The notes beneath the pieces are model-generated. The model was not told the origin of the DNA and did not search any database. It saw only the letters and a list, made by a program, of their open reading frames with translations. A DNA stretch of 64,000 nt, taken from Pseudomonas petrae. GTDB taxonomy: Bacteria > Pseudomonadota > Gammaproteobacteria > Pseudomonadales > Pseudomonadaceae. Positions 33,276 to 40,779 of the stretch are shown piece by piece. The first letter of the stretch is position 1. Each line of letters begins with the position of its first letter. Both the position numbers and the translations under genes were made by a program. The stretch spans positions 372,001 through 436,000 of the forward strand of contig NZ_JAKJXE010000002.1 in the NCBI RefSeq assembly GCF_021728295.1, written 5' to 3'.

Positions 33276-34229
33276 TCAACCGCCGTCAGTGAGATTAAAT
33301 CCACGACGATATCGTTGAGGACTTATGCCCAGCTGTTGCTGAAACCGCTCGCGCAATGTGGTCGACGAACCGAATCCAACCGTGGAAGCGATCTGCTCGA
33401 CTGAGTAGCGTGTCGTTTCCAAAAGCGTCTGCGCCCGGCGCACACGCGCGTGCGACAACCACTGCAGCGGCGTGACACCCAGTATCTGGCTAAAACGCCG
33501 GCTTAATGTCCGGGTGCTCATTGCGCCTTGCAGCGCGATTGTCTGAAGTGATAACGGCTGATCCAGGTTTTTGTCTAACCATGCGAGTAACGGACTCAAG
33601 GCTAAATTCGTTTCCGGTGCATGATGGACGATAAACTGGGCTTGCCCTCCCTCTCGCTCAAGTGACACAACGGCGAGGCGCGCTGCCGCTGCCGCTGCTG
33701 CGACAGCGGCACCGAAGTCACAGCGCACCATGTGCAGGCATAAATCCAAACCTGCCGCCGCCCCCGCAGATGTCAATATCTGACCGTTGTCGACAAACAA
33801 GACGTTCGGGTCGACGTTAACATTGGGAAATAGCCTGGCCAGATCCGAAGCCGCTCGCCAGTGAGTCGTAGCTCGTAACCCATCAAGTATTTCGCTGGCC
33901 GCCAGGGTGAAGCTACCGCTGCAGATTGACGCAATTCTTGTTCCTCTCGCTTTTGCCTTTTGCAACGCCGATATCAATGCAACGGACACCGGCGCCGAGC
34001 AATCGTCGGTGCCGGGTATCATGATGGTGTCAGCATTTTCCAGTTCCTCCAGCCCCCACTTCACCGTGAGTCCAAATCCTTGAGTCTCGACATACGAGCG
34101 CTCCGCGCAAACACGTACGTCGTAAGCAGGCGCGCCAGAAGGCAGTGCCGATCGAGCGAACACCTCGTACGGAATTGAAAGGTCGAACGAGACGACGTTT
34201 GGCTGAGCAACAATGACGACCCGATGCAT
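33276..34229 (-). CDS. GlxA-type AraC regulator with DJ-1/PfpI domain
   Basis: 317 residues. Residues 1-170 are a DJ-1/PfpI-like (class I glutamine amidotransferase-like) sensor domain with the elbow ASICSGSFTLAAS; an Ala-rich helix follows (GAAVAAAAAAARLAVVSLE). Residues 210-310 are the AraC/XylS DNA-binding domain with two helix-turn-helix motifs (LQGAMSTRTLSRRFSQILGV and EQIASTVGFGSSTTLRERFQ). Divergent from the membrane/redox gene row starting at 34393, its likely target. Effector unknown. Confidence 0.92.
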   Translation of the reverse strand: MHRVVIVAQPNVVSFDLSIPYEVFARSALPSGAPAYDVRVCAERSYVETQGFGLTVKWGLEELENADTIMIPGTDDCSAPVSVALISALQKAKARGTRIASICSGSFTLAASEILDGLRATTHWRAASDLARLFPNVNVDPNVLFVDNGQILTSAGAAAGLDLCLHMVRCDFGAAVAAAAAAARLAVVSLEREGGQAQFIVHHAPETNLALSPLLAWLDKNLDQPLSLQTIALQGAMSTRTLSRRFSQILGVTPLQWLSHARVRRAQTLLETTRYSVEQIASTVGFGSSTTLRERFQQQLGISPQRYRRGFNLTDGG

Positions 34230-34392
34230 CCATAGGCTCCTGTAAAAACTGGATTCTGGGCTGAATTTCTATGTTAAGACAGAGATTGGCTCAATTTCTT
34301 CGAACAATGTCTTTCAGGCCAGTGTTTGCGCACCGTCATCCCTTTTAATGTAGGCACCCGGTCAGGAGACTGATGACACGAGCGTATTAACA

Positions 34393-34746
34393 GTGGACGC
34401 ATTCAGCACGAAATTCGACGACATCACCTATCAGCAAAAATCACTGGATCGCTTGGCGTTCGCGTCTCTCGTTGAGACCTCAACCCTTGCAGCGTTGGTG
34501 TTCATCGCCGTGCCGCTTAAGCACTACGCGCACTTGCCGGTAGCAGTGTCATGGATCGGGCCGGTGCACGGCCTGGCATTCATCTTCTATGTCTGGCTGC
34601 TCAGCACGAAAGCCCACGACCCTATCTGGACACGGCGCGATATCGTTCGCCTCTGCATTTCGGCCGTCATACCGTTGAGTGGTTTCTTCAACATCGGGTT
34701 GTTCAGGAGAAGGAAAACCACGTTGTTGTCAGGAACAGCCCGATGA
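34393..34746 (+). CDS. DUF3817 membrane protein
   Basis: 117 residues from GTG 34393; no ATG is available in frame. Three hydrophobic helices with the DUF3817 pattern: ASLVETSTLAALVFIAVPLK, then WIGPVHGLAFIFYVWLL, then IPLSGFFNIGLF. Inner-membrane protein of unknown function; family members often sit beside transporters or respiratory genes. Its stop overlaps the next gene's start as ATGA, so the two are translationally coupled. Confidence 0.75.
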   Translation: MDAFSTKFDDITYQQKSLDRLAFASLVETSTLAALVFIAVPLKHYAHLPVAVSWIGPVHGLAFIFYVWLLSTKAHDPIWTRRDIVRLCISAVIPLSGFFNIGLFRRRKTTLLSGTAR

Positions 34747-35180
34747 TTTATCTGTTTCTCAAAGCAGCCCACGTGTGGGTTGTGCTGAGTTGGGTAAGTG
34801 GGTTGCTGATGCTGTCATTGGTCCTGGCGGGTGTGCAGGGTTCAATAGAAGCCGGCTCACCGACCGAGCGTCGTATCCTGATTTCGACAAGGAACTGGAA
34901 CCAGGCTGTGACAGCGCCGTCCATGATTTTGACTTGGGTGATCGGGACGATCCTCGCGATTAAAGGCGGGTGGTTTGGCGCTCCATGGCTGATCGCCAAG
35001 GTGATTGGCGTCGTGGCGCTATCTGGCGTGCAGGGTGTACAAACGGGGCTGCTAAGAAGGCTGACCGGCAACGGTCTCAGCCCTCCCCCAAGTATGGTGC
35101 GCGCTATGCCTGTGATAACTATTGCAATTGCCGGATTAATCGTATTTCTCGTCATCACCAAGCCCGCGTTCCTGGCTTAA
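34743..35180 (+). CDS. HemJ/CopD-like four-helix membrane protein
   Basis: 145 residues, four hydrophobic helices. The first contains LFLKAAHVWVVLSWVSGLLM with a conserved His, the third TAPSMILTWVIGTILAIKGG; this pattern recalls the HemJ (protoporphyrinogen oxidase) and CopD/DUF2269 families, which bind heme. ATG 34743 overlaps the stop of the DUF3817 gene. Heme binding and enzyme activity are inference; the chain is about the length of HemJ (about 145). Confidence 0.7.
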   Translation: MIYLFLKAAHVWVVLSWVSGLLMLSLVLAGVQGSIEAGSPTERRILISTRNWNQAVTAPSMILTWVIGTILAIKGGWFGAPWLIAKVIGVVALSGVQGVQTGLLRRLTGNGLSPPPSMVRAMPVITIAIAGLIVFLVITKPAFLA

Positions 35181-35275
35181 CACCGAAATTCACTTTTTAT
35201 AATTTCTCAGGCGTAGGCCGTCCAGAAGCGCTGACGCCTGTTAGTGAGTCAAAAAATGCTCAAGGAAACTAATGC

Positions 35276-36010
35276 ATGCCGGAACGAAAGAAACTGCTAC
35301 TGACGGGAGCAAGCCGCGGGATCGGTCATGCGACGGTAAAGCATTTCAATGCCGCGGGTTGGGAGGTGTTCACCGCCTCTCGTCAAGATTGGGTCGCCGA
35401 GTGCCCTTGGGCAGAAGGACTGCTTAATCACATTCATCTGGATCTGGAGGACATTGCCAGTGTCAGGGACAGTGTTGCCGTAATCAAAGACAAACTAGGG
35501 GGGCGCCTTGATGCGCTGGTTGATAATGCGGGTATATCGCCAAAAAGGCCCGATGGAGGACGGCTGGGTGTACTCGAAACCGACTACGCAACGTGGTTGA
35601 AGGTCTTCAACGTCAATCTGTTCTCCACGGCATTGCTGGCCCGTGAGTTGTTCGGAGAGTTGAAAAATGCGCAGGGCAGCATCATCAACGTAACGTCCAT
35701 CGCCGGTTCTAAGGTTCACCCTTTTGCAGGGGTTGCTTATGCAACGTCCAAAGCGGCGCTTTCGGCTCTGACTCGTGAAATGGCTTACGATTTCGGGCCT
35801 CACGGCATTCGGGTCAATGCAATTGCTCCCGGCGAGATCGACACGGCGATTCTTTCTCCGGGCACAGCCGACATTGTTGAACGGCTTGTACCGATGATGC
35901 GTATGGGGAAACCAGAGGAAGTTGCTTCCTTGATTTACTTCCTCTGCACCAGCGGCGCTTCTTATGTAAACGGTGCTGAGATACACGTAAATGGCGGTCA
36001 GCATGTCTGA
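35276..36010 (+). CDS. Short-chain dehydrogenase/reductase
   Basis: 244 residues, classical SDR. TGASRGIGHA coenzyme loop, DNAG, catalytic Ser in NVTSIAGSKV, Tyr and Lys in YATSKAALSALTREMAYDFG, and the C-terminal GAEIHVNGGQ typical of FabG-like members. Start ATG 35276 with AAGGAA upstream. It is third in the row downstream of the GlxA-type regulator; the 95-base gap leaves room for a separate promoter. Substrate unknown. Confidence 0.9.
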   Translation: MPERKKLLLTGASRGIGHATVKHFNAAGWEVFTASRQDWVAECPWAEGLLNHIHLDLEDIASVRDSVAVIKDKLGGRLDALVDNAGISPKRPDGGRLGVLETDYATWLKVFNVNLFSTALLARELFGELKNAQGSIINVTSIAGSKVHPFAGVAYATSKAALSALTREMAYDFGPHGIRVNAIAPGEIDTAILSPGTADIVERLVPMMRMGKPEEVASLIYFLCTSGASYVNGAEIHVNGGQHV

Positions 36011-36150
36011 TTACGATTAATCCCAAGTGTGATGCCGATACTGGTCTCACAGTCGTAAAGCAACACATCAGCACCAGCATCACAACGGGACGACAGATGA
36101 GGCGGCCACCGACCTCCAATGCTGTCTATCAAACTGCAACGAGATCACTG

Positions 36151-36438
36151 ATGAAACTACAGGTAGCAGCTTTATTTTTATTGACAGTGTCGACGGCTCA
36201 CGCGGCTCAGGAACCCGAAGCTGTTTTCAATCGGACATGCACCATGTGTCACAGTGGTCAATTGCCTATGGCGCCCAAAAAAGGCGATCAAGAGGCTTGG
36301 AAACCACGGTTGGAAAAAGGCACGGAGGTTTTGGTGAAGCACGTAACGGAAGGCTTCAGAGCCATGCCGGCTCGGGGCATGTGCATGGATTGCACCGCCG
36401 ACGACTACAAAGCGGTGATCGCCTGGATGTCGAAGTAG
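36151..36438 (+). CDS. Periplasmic cytochrome c (c5-like)
   Basis: 95 residues from ATG 36151. Signal peptide MKLQVAALFLLTVSTAHA. Heme-attachment motif CTMCH, a candidate axial Met in FRAMPARGMCMDC, and a second Cys pair (CMDC) after it, as in cytochrome c5-type proteins. A small soluble periplasmic electron carrier. It may serve the SDR/HemJ-like row upstream; the partner oxidase or dehydrogenase is not evident. Confidence 0.85.
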   Translation: MKLQVAALFLLTVSTAHAAQEPEAVFNRTCTMCHSGQLPMAPKKGDQEAWKPRLEKGTEVLVKHVTEGFRAMPARGMCMDCTADDYKAVIAWMSK

Positions 36439-36488
36439 ATCGCACCCTTCCATGATTTTACTGACCACCCGCCACCTGCGGCATTTGA

Positions 36489-37913
36489 TTAACCTCTGAT
36501 AACTTGTGCGAGGCGGACTACCATTTGCTCGGCTTGCTGCTTGTCGACTACGTTCGTAAAACTCAGCAGCAAGCCGCGCTCGGCCGTGGGGGTCAGGTAC
36601 CAATTGGACAGTGCCTCCACTCGAAGTCCGGCATCTTTTGCGCGTTGTGAAATGGCTTGGTCGTCCGCGCTCGGATTCAGGCGCGCCACCAGATGCATAC
36701 CCCCTACCCCGTGATCAATCGAGAGGCAATCACTCAGTTTTTCGAGCAACGCTTCGACCAGCAATTGGCGCCGATTCGAATAGAGGCTGCGCATTTTTTT
36801 AAGGTGCCTTCCAAAATGCCCCTGCTCAATGAACCTGGCGGTCGCCACCTGCCAAAGCTGAGGACAATGGCTGTGCATTTTATCGGCGATCTCCGAGACA
36901 CGAGGAACAAGTTCGTTAGGCACCACCAAGTACGCAAGTCTCAAACCAGGCAACAAAACCTTGCTGAAGGTTCCGCAGTACAGAACTCGATCCTGGGCAT
37001 CCAGACTTTTAAGCGCAGGCAACGGCCGGCCTTGATATCGATATTCACTGTCGTAGTCATCTTCGATAATCCAGCTCCCATTTCGACTGGCCCAATCCAG
37101 TAGAGCCTGACGCCGGGGCATTGCCAACGCTACGCACAGAGGGCTTTGATGGGTTGGAGTTACGACCGCGAAGCGAGCGTCGGGTGCATGCTGAACACCG
37201 ACGTCGACGACCATGCCATCGCTGTCCACGGGGACTGGCACCAGCTCTGCCCCTGCTTCTTGTAGAAAAAGGTTGGCCGCAACGTACCCAGGATCTTCCA
37301 CCCAGCACCTGTCCCCTGGCTGCAGCACACTACGGCAAATCAGGTCCAGACTGGCCCGATAGCCTGCGACGATGAAGATCTGCCCTGGCGAGCAGAATAT
37401 TCCTCGCGAAACCCCTAGATAACCGGCGACCGCAGACCGCAAGGCAGCATGTCCCCTGGCGTCGGGGTATATCGCACCGTCCAGAAAAGAATTCCGGCAC
37501 TCGAACGATACGATACGGTTCCACAGCTTGCGGGGAAAAGCGTCCAGCGCGGGCAACCCCATTTGAAAGGGCAAAGGCGGCTCTCCCGAATGCACCAGAG
37601 AGGTTTGAAGTAATGAATGGGGCAGCGTGTTTGCTGCTACCGGCGCGGGCTTTAAGAGAGGCGAGACAATGGTGCCGGCAGCACCGCGGCCAACGAGATA
37701 CCCCTCGTTGATCAGCTGCTGGTAAGCGTTTTCGACGGTACCCCGGGCCAGGTTCAGCTCCGACGAGAGTGCACGTATTGATGGCACGCGATCCCCCGGC
37801 TTCAATCGACCATCGGCAATCGACGTACGTATTCGCAAATAAATCTGTCGATAAAGCGGCGGCGTTTCTTCTCTATCAACAACGATCTTTTTCACCCAAC
37901 TTGTCCTATTCAT
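36489..37913 (-). CDS. MocR/PdxR-type GntR-aminotransferase regulator
   Basis: 474 residues. N-terminal GntR winged helix (PPLYRQIYLRIRTSIADGRL, then PSIRALSSELNLARGTVENA) at about 18-80. A fold-type I aminotransferase-like domain follows, with the PLP Lys in YCGTFSKVLLPGLRLAYLV and the phosphate-binding Arg loop. Proteins of this class are regulators that sense PLP or amino compounds rather than working enzymes. Divergent from the membrane protein gene at 38201 across 287 bases, which is its probable target. Confidence 0.92.
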   Translation of the reverse strand: MNRTSWVKKIVVDREETPPLYRQIYLRIRTSIADGRLKPGDRVPSIRALSSELNLARGTVENAYQQLINEGYLVGRGAAGTIVSPLLKPAPVAANTLPHSLLQTSLVHSGEPPLPFQMGLPALDAFPRKLWNRIVSFECRNSFLDGAIYPDARGHAALRSAVAGYLGVSRGIFCSPGQIFIVAGYRASLDLICRSVLQPGDRCWVEDPGYVAANLFLQEAGAELVPVPVDSDGMVVDVGVQHAPDARFAVVTPTHQSPLCVALAMPRRQALLDWASRNGSWIIEDDYDSEYRYQGRPLPALKSLDAQDRVLYCGTFSKVLLPGLRLAYLVVPNELVPRVSEIADKMHSHCPQLWQVATARFIEQGHFGRHLKKMRSLYSNRRQLLVEALLEKLSDCLSIDHGVGGMHLVARLNPSADDQAISQRAKDAGLRVEALSNWYLTPTAERGLLLSFTNVVDKQQAEQMVVRLAQVIRG

Positions 37914-38200
37914 TTAGCCATTTTTTGGCCCTATAGAATAAGGCATCAAGGCCGTACGCTGTGATCCGTTTTCATCAGCACCGCGCCTGAGAGAGATCAG
38001 GATTCAAACAGCTCTGGATAGACTGATTGCTGCGTCGGGCAGGCGTTTTTGCCTTATTCAGGTCCTGATTGCACTTTCGGTTCATTCCCGCAAACAGCGC
38101 GCCCGTTATACCTCTACCCCCGCGCGCGTAGGCGGTTTTTCAGTTTCTTTTTCACAGAATATCGGGGCCAGAAATAACCTCGACAGCAGGAATAAAAGCA

Positions 38201-39277
38201 ATGCAAAGCTCCTCAAACCCAGAGTCTATCCATACAGGTAACGGTCTCCTTTCCGAGAGTGACGCCACCCTGGCAGTCTGGATACCTGCTGTAATGGCGG
38301 CGGGCTATCCTTGGCTTCTCGACGCGTTTCATTGGGCGGTTGCACCTTCGGGTGCGGCTGTATCGAGCGGTGATATATCGGTGGGCGCGTTCGCTCTGGC
38401 CTCATTGATACTGATCTTGGCGTTTGCAATGCCGTTGCTCAGCCTGACGATTGCGGGGCGGCCACAGCACTCCTCAACAACGACCGCTGCAAATATCCGC
38501 GCGCGCCGATTCGCTTTGCTGACCGTGGCGGCGCCGACAATTTACGTATTCTTCGGGGTGCTTTCCTACATGGCGGGAAGCAAGGTGCCTGACACATGGA
38601 TCTGGACACCTGCCTGGCTGCTATTCGGGTTTCTCGCATCCCGCAACACAGCCGCCGTCATCCGCCCACCGGCCCGTGGGTCTGCACGCTTGCGGGTTGC
38701 CCATGGGGTAAGCGGCGCCCTGGCCGCGCTGTATGTTCTGTTTCACATTTTCAACCATCTGTTCGGGCTGATCAGTCCTGAAGCACATGCCGCGGTAATG
38801 GACATCGGGCGCACGGTTTACCGGGCAAAGCTGGTTGAGCCATTGCTGGTGACTGTGATGCTATTCCAGATATTTACCGGCTTGCGCCTCGTCTGGACAT
38901 GGAGCGAAACGTCCGTAGACCGTTATCGCATGTTCCAGATCGCCTCTGGCGTGTTCATGTCGATCTTCATCCTGGGCCACATGAACTCGGTTTTTTTCTA
39001 CGCCCGAACCTGGCTTGATATACCCACTGATTGGTCGTTCGCTACTGGGGCGCCGACTGGGCTCATCCATGACGCATGGAATATCCGCCTGCTCCCCCAC
39101 TACGCGCTTGGAGTGTTCTTCGTGCTTGCGCATTTGGCTTCCGGACTGCGTGTAGTCATGCTGACGCACGGAGTGAAGCCCGTGGCCGCGAATAGGCTTT
39201 GGTGGGTGGCTGTCTGCCTTAGCGCCTTCATTTCGGCAGCGATCATGTGTGGTATGACTGGCATGAGACTGGTCTGA
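38201..39277 (+). CDS. Polytopic membrane protein, possible b-type cytochrome
   Basis: 358 residues, about eight hydrophobic helices; ATG 38201 with AGGA upstream. Several His residues sit inside helices: VAHGVSGALAALYVLFHIFN followed by H, ILGHMNSVFFYART, and LLPHYALGVFFVLAHLASGL. Such placement recalls diheme cytochrome b or succinate-dehydrogenase anchor subunits, but I cannot assign a family. No partner subunit lies next to it. Likely regulated by the divergent MocR-type gene. Confidence 0.6.
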   Translation: MQSSSNPESIHTGNGLLSESDATLAVWIPAVMAAGYPWLLDAFHWAVAPSGAAVSSGDISVGAFALASLILILAFAMPLLSLTIAGRPQHSSTTTAANIRARRFALLTVAAPTIYVFFGVLSYMAGSKVPDTWIWTPAWLLFGFLASRNTAAVIRPPARGSARLRVAHGVSGALAALYVLFHIFNHLFGLISPEAHAAVMDIGRTVYRAKLVEPLLVTVMLFQIFTGLRLVWTWSETSVDRYRMFQIASGVFMSIFILGHMNSVFFYARTWLDIPTDWSFATGAPTGLIHDAWNIRLLPHYALGVFFVLAHLASGLRVVMLTHGVKPVAANRLWWVAVCLSAFISAAIMCGMTGMRLV

Positions 39278-39358
39278 TCGACCCAACATTTTTTTGAGTC
39301 TTCTCTTCGATTCCGCTGTTGTTGCACAGAATCAAACTGGAAACGTCACTTCGATTTT

Positions 39359-39380
39359 GCCCAGCCTGCAAAGGCTGGGC
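39359..39380. terminator. Strong hairpin between convergent genes
   Basis: GCCCAGCC and GGCTGGGC form a perfect 8-bp stem with a 6-base loop, 82 bases after the membrane-protein stop and just before the end of the RidA gene on the other strand. There is little T-richness after it, so it may act weakly in either direction. Confidence 0.5.
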
Positions 39381-39396
39381 AGCGAATCATTGCTGA

Positions 39397-39948
39397 TCAA
39401 ACGGCTGCGACAGACGTTACTTCAAACAAAATATCTGGGTGATACAAGCGTTTCACCTCCAGGAGTGTCGATGTCGGCTTGCAACCGGCTTCTGCCAGGC
39501 GGGTCGTGATTTTTTCCATAGCGGCGAAGAATTGTTCAATATCTGTCGTGTAATAAGTGACGCTTACTACATTTGCCAAGGTCGCTCCGCCTTCCGCCAA
39601 CACACGCTCCAGGTTGTCTACTGATTTCTCCAACTGGGCACCCATATCGCCTGGGTGCAGGATATTGCCATCTGCATCGACAGAACTCTGTCCTGATACA
39701 TAGAGGGTACGGGCGGAAGCGCTTATAACTCTGCCCCACACAAAGCCATGAGGTTCATTCCACGTCCAGCCTTTCGGCGTGAGTATCGAGCGACTCGCCG
39801 TCGGGGTGCCGTCAGGGGCAATAACGGACTTGACCGTTAGATGTTCGCTCGCCGCCATGGTTTTTTTTGACAAGAGCGCTATGAACGGCATCGCAGCGAC
39901 TGTCAGTAATCCTTTCATCCAAAGTCTTCTGACATTCATAGGTGACAT
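39397..39948 (-). CDS. RidA/YjgF-family protein with N-terminal leader
   Basis: 183 residues from ATG 39948 (CAGGAAA upstream). A basic hydrophobic leader (MNVRRLWMKGLLTVAAMPFI, then ALLSKKTMAA) looks like an export or anchor signal. Then comes the Rid fold: ARTLYVSGQSSVDADGNILH, LERVLAEGGATLANVVSVTY and a C-terminal VKRLYHPDILFEVTSVAAV. The usual catalytic Arg of enamine/imine deaminases (in a CxR-type motif) is not obvious; a Lys-Arg stands nearby. It follows the XRE-cupin gene in the same direction and could be its partner. Confidence 0.8.
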   Translation of the reverse strand: MSPMNVRRLWMKGLLTVAAMPFIALLSKKTMAASEHLTVKSVIAPDGTPTASRSILTPKGWTWNEPHGFVWGRVISASARTLYVSGQSSVDADGNILHPGDMGAQLEKSVDNLERVLAEGGATLANVVSVTYYTTDIEQFFAAMEKITTRLAEAGCKPTSTLLEVKRLYHPDILFEVTSVAAV

Positions 39949-40040
39949 GTGAATTTCCTGTTTGGTGATGTGGCAAAGCCTCAACCACTTCATGCACGGG
40001 TAGGTAGGGTTGCTGAGTTACATCGAGTGGTCACGGCGAG

Positions 40041-40625
40041 CTAGTCTTGGACCGGACCGTTGAGCGGGATGGCTGGTGGCGTTAGGACGAATAGAGCCCT
40101 GAACGGTGTATTGCCAGGATTTGCAAAGCCATGTGTTTCTGAAGTGGTAAACGACAAGCTATCACCCTCCCGAAGATCGAAAAACTCGTCGTTTACACGA
40201 ACGGTTCCCTGCCCCCCAGTGACCACCAGCAGGATCGAAGTGTCGCCATAGGTCAAGTCGTCGATTTGGTCACCGGGGGCTAAATCCAGTTCGTAGGCTT
40301 CCACATGCTGAAACGGGCGCGGGGTAATCAGATACTTCTTCGACGCTTCACCCCATTCAACGAAAGACCGCTCCTCCTTGCGGACAACACGTGAGCGTGG
40401 AGCCGCTTCTTCATCGCTGACCAAATCGCCGAGGGAAAGGCCAAGCGCTTTGGCAATCCGAACCATTGTGGCTAATCCTGGCGAGGCTTTGCCGTTCTCG
40501 ATCTGGCTGATCATGCTCGCACTTGTCGCCGAATCATCGGCCAGACGGCGGACGGTAAGCTTGCGCATCTTGCGGAAGGTTCGGATTTTCAGGCCTAAAC
40601 TGCCTGCGGATTCAGTCTGGAGCAT
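40041..40625 (-). CDS. XRE-cupin transcriptional regulator
   Basis: 194 residues from ATG 40625; the frame extends to 40739 but crosses the operator palindrome. Helix-turn-helix at about 10-65 (LTVRRLADDSATSASMISQI, then ENGKASPGLATMVRIAKALG). C-terminal cupin domain (GDTSILLVVTGGQGTVRVND, then FFDLREGDSLSFTT). Such regulators sense small metabolites through the cupin pocket. A perfect inverted repeat 30 bases upstream of the start fits autoregulation. RidA follows downstream. Confidence 0.9.
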   Translation of the reverse strand: MLQTESAGSLGLKIRTFRKMRKLTVRRLADDSATSASMISQIENGKASPGLATMVRIAKALGLSLGDLVSDEEAAPRSRVVRKEERSFVEWGEASKKYLITPRPFQHVEAYELDLAPGDQIDDLTYGDTSILLVVTGGQGTVRVNDEFFDLREGDSLSFTTSETHGFANPGNTPFRALFVLTPPAIPLNGPVQD

Positions 40626-40654
40626 TCTGGGACCCACTAAACACCTTGTTAACC

Positions 40655-40679
40655 CATATTGAACATTTTGTTCAATATG
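40655..40679. promoter_or_regulatory. 25-bp operator of the XRE-cupin gene
   Basis: Two exact 11-base arms, CATATTGAACA (40655-40665) and TGTTCAATATG (40669-40679), with a TTT centre, 30-54 bases upstream of the regulator start. It is AT-rich, as expected for a promoter. It is the strongest inverted repeat in the window and a near-certain binding site for a dimer. Confidence 0.8.
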
Positions 40680-40779
40680 TTTGTCAAGGTGCTCCGTCCC
40701 TCGAAGGTTGTCTTCAACGGTCGTAACCGTCGAAGACAAAGTACTTCATCCGCTCCGTCCATGGCTGCGAGGCGGATGG

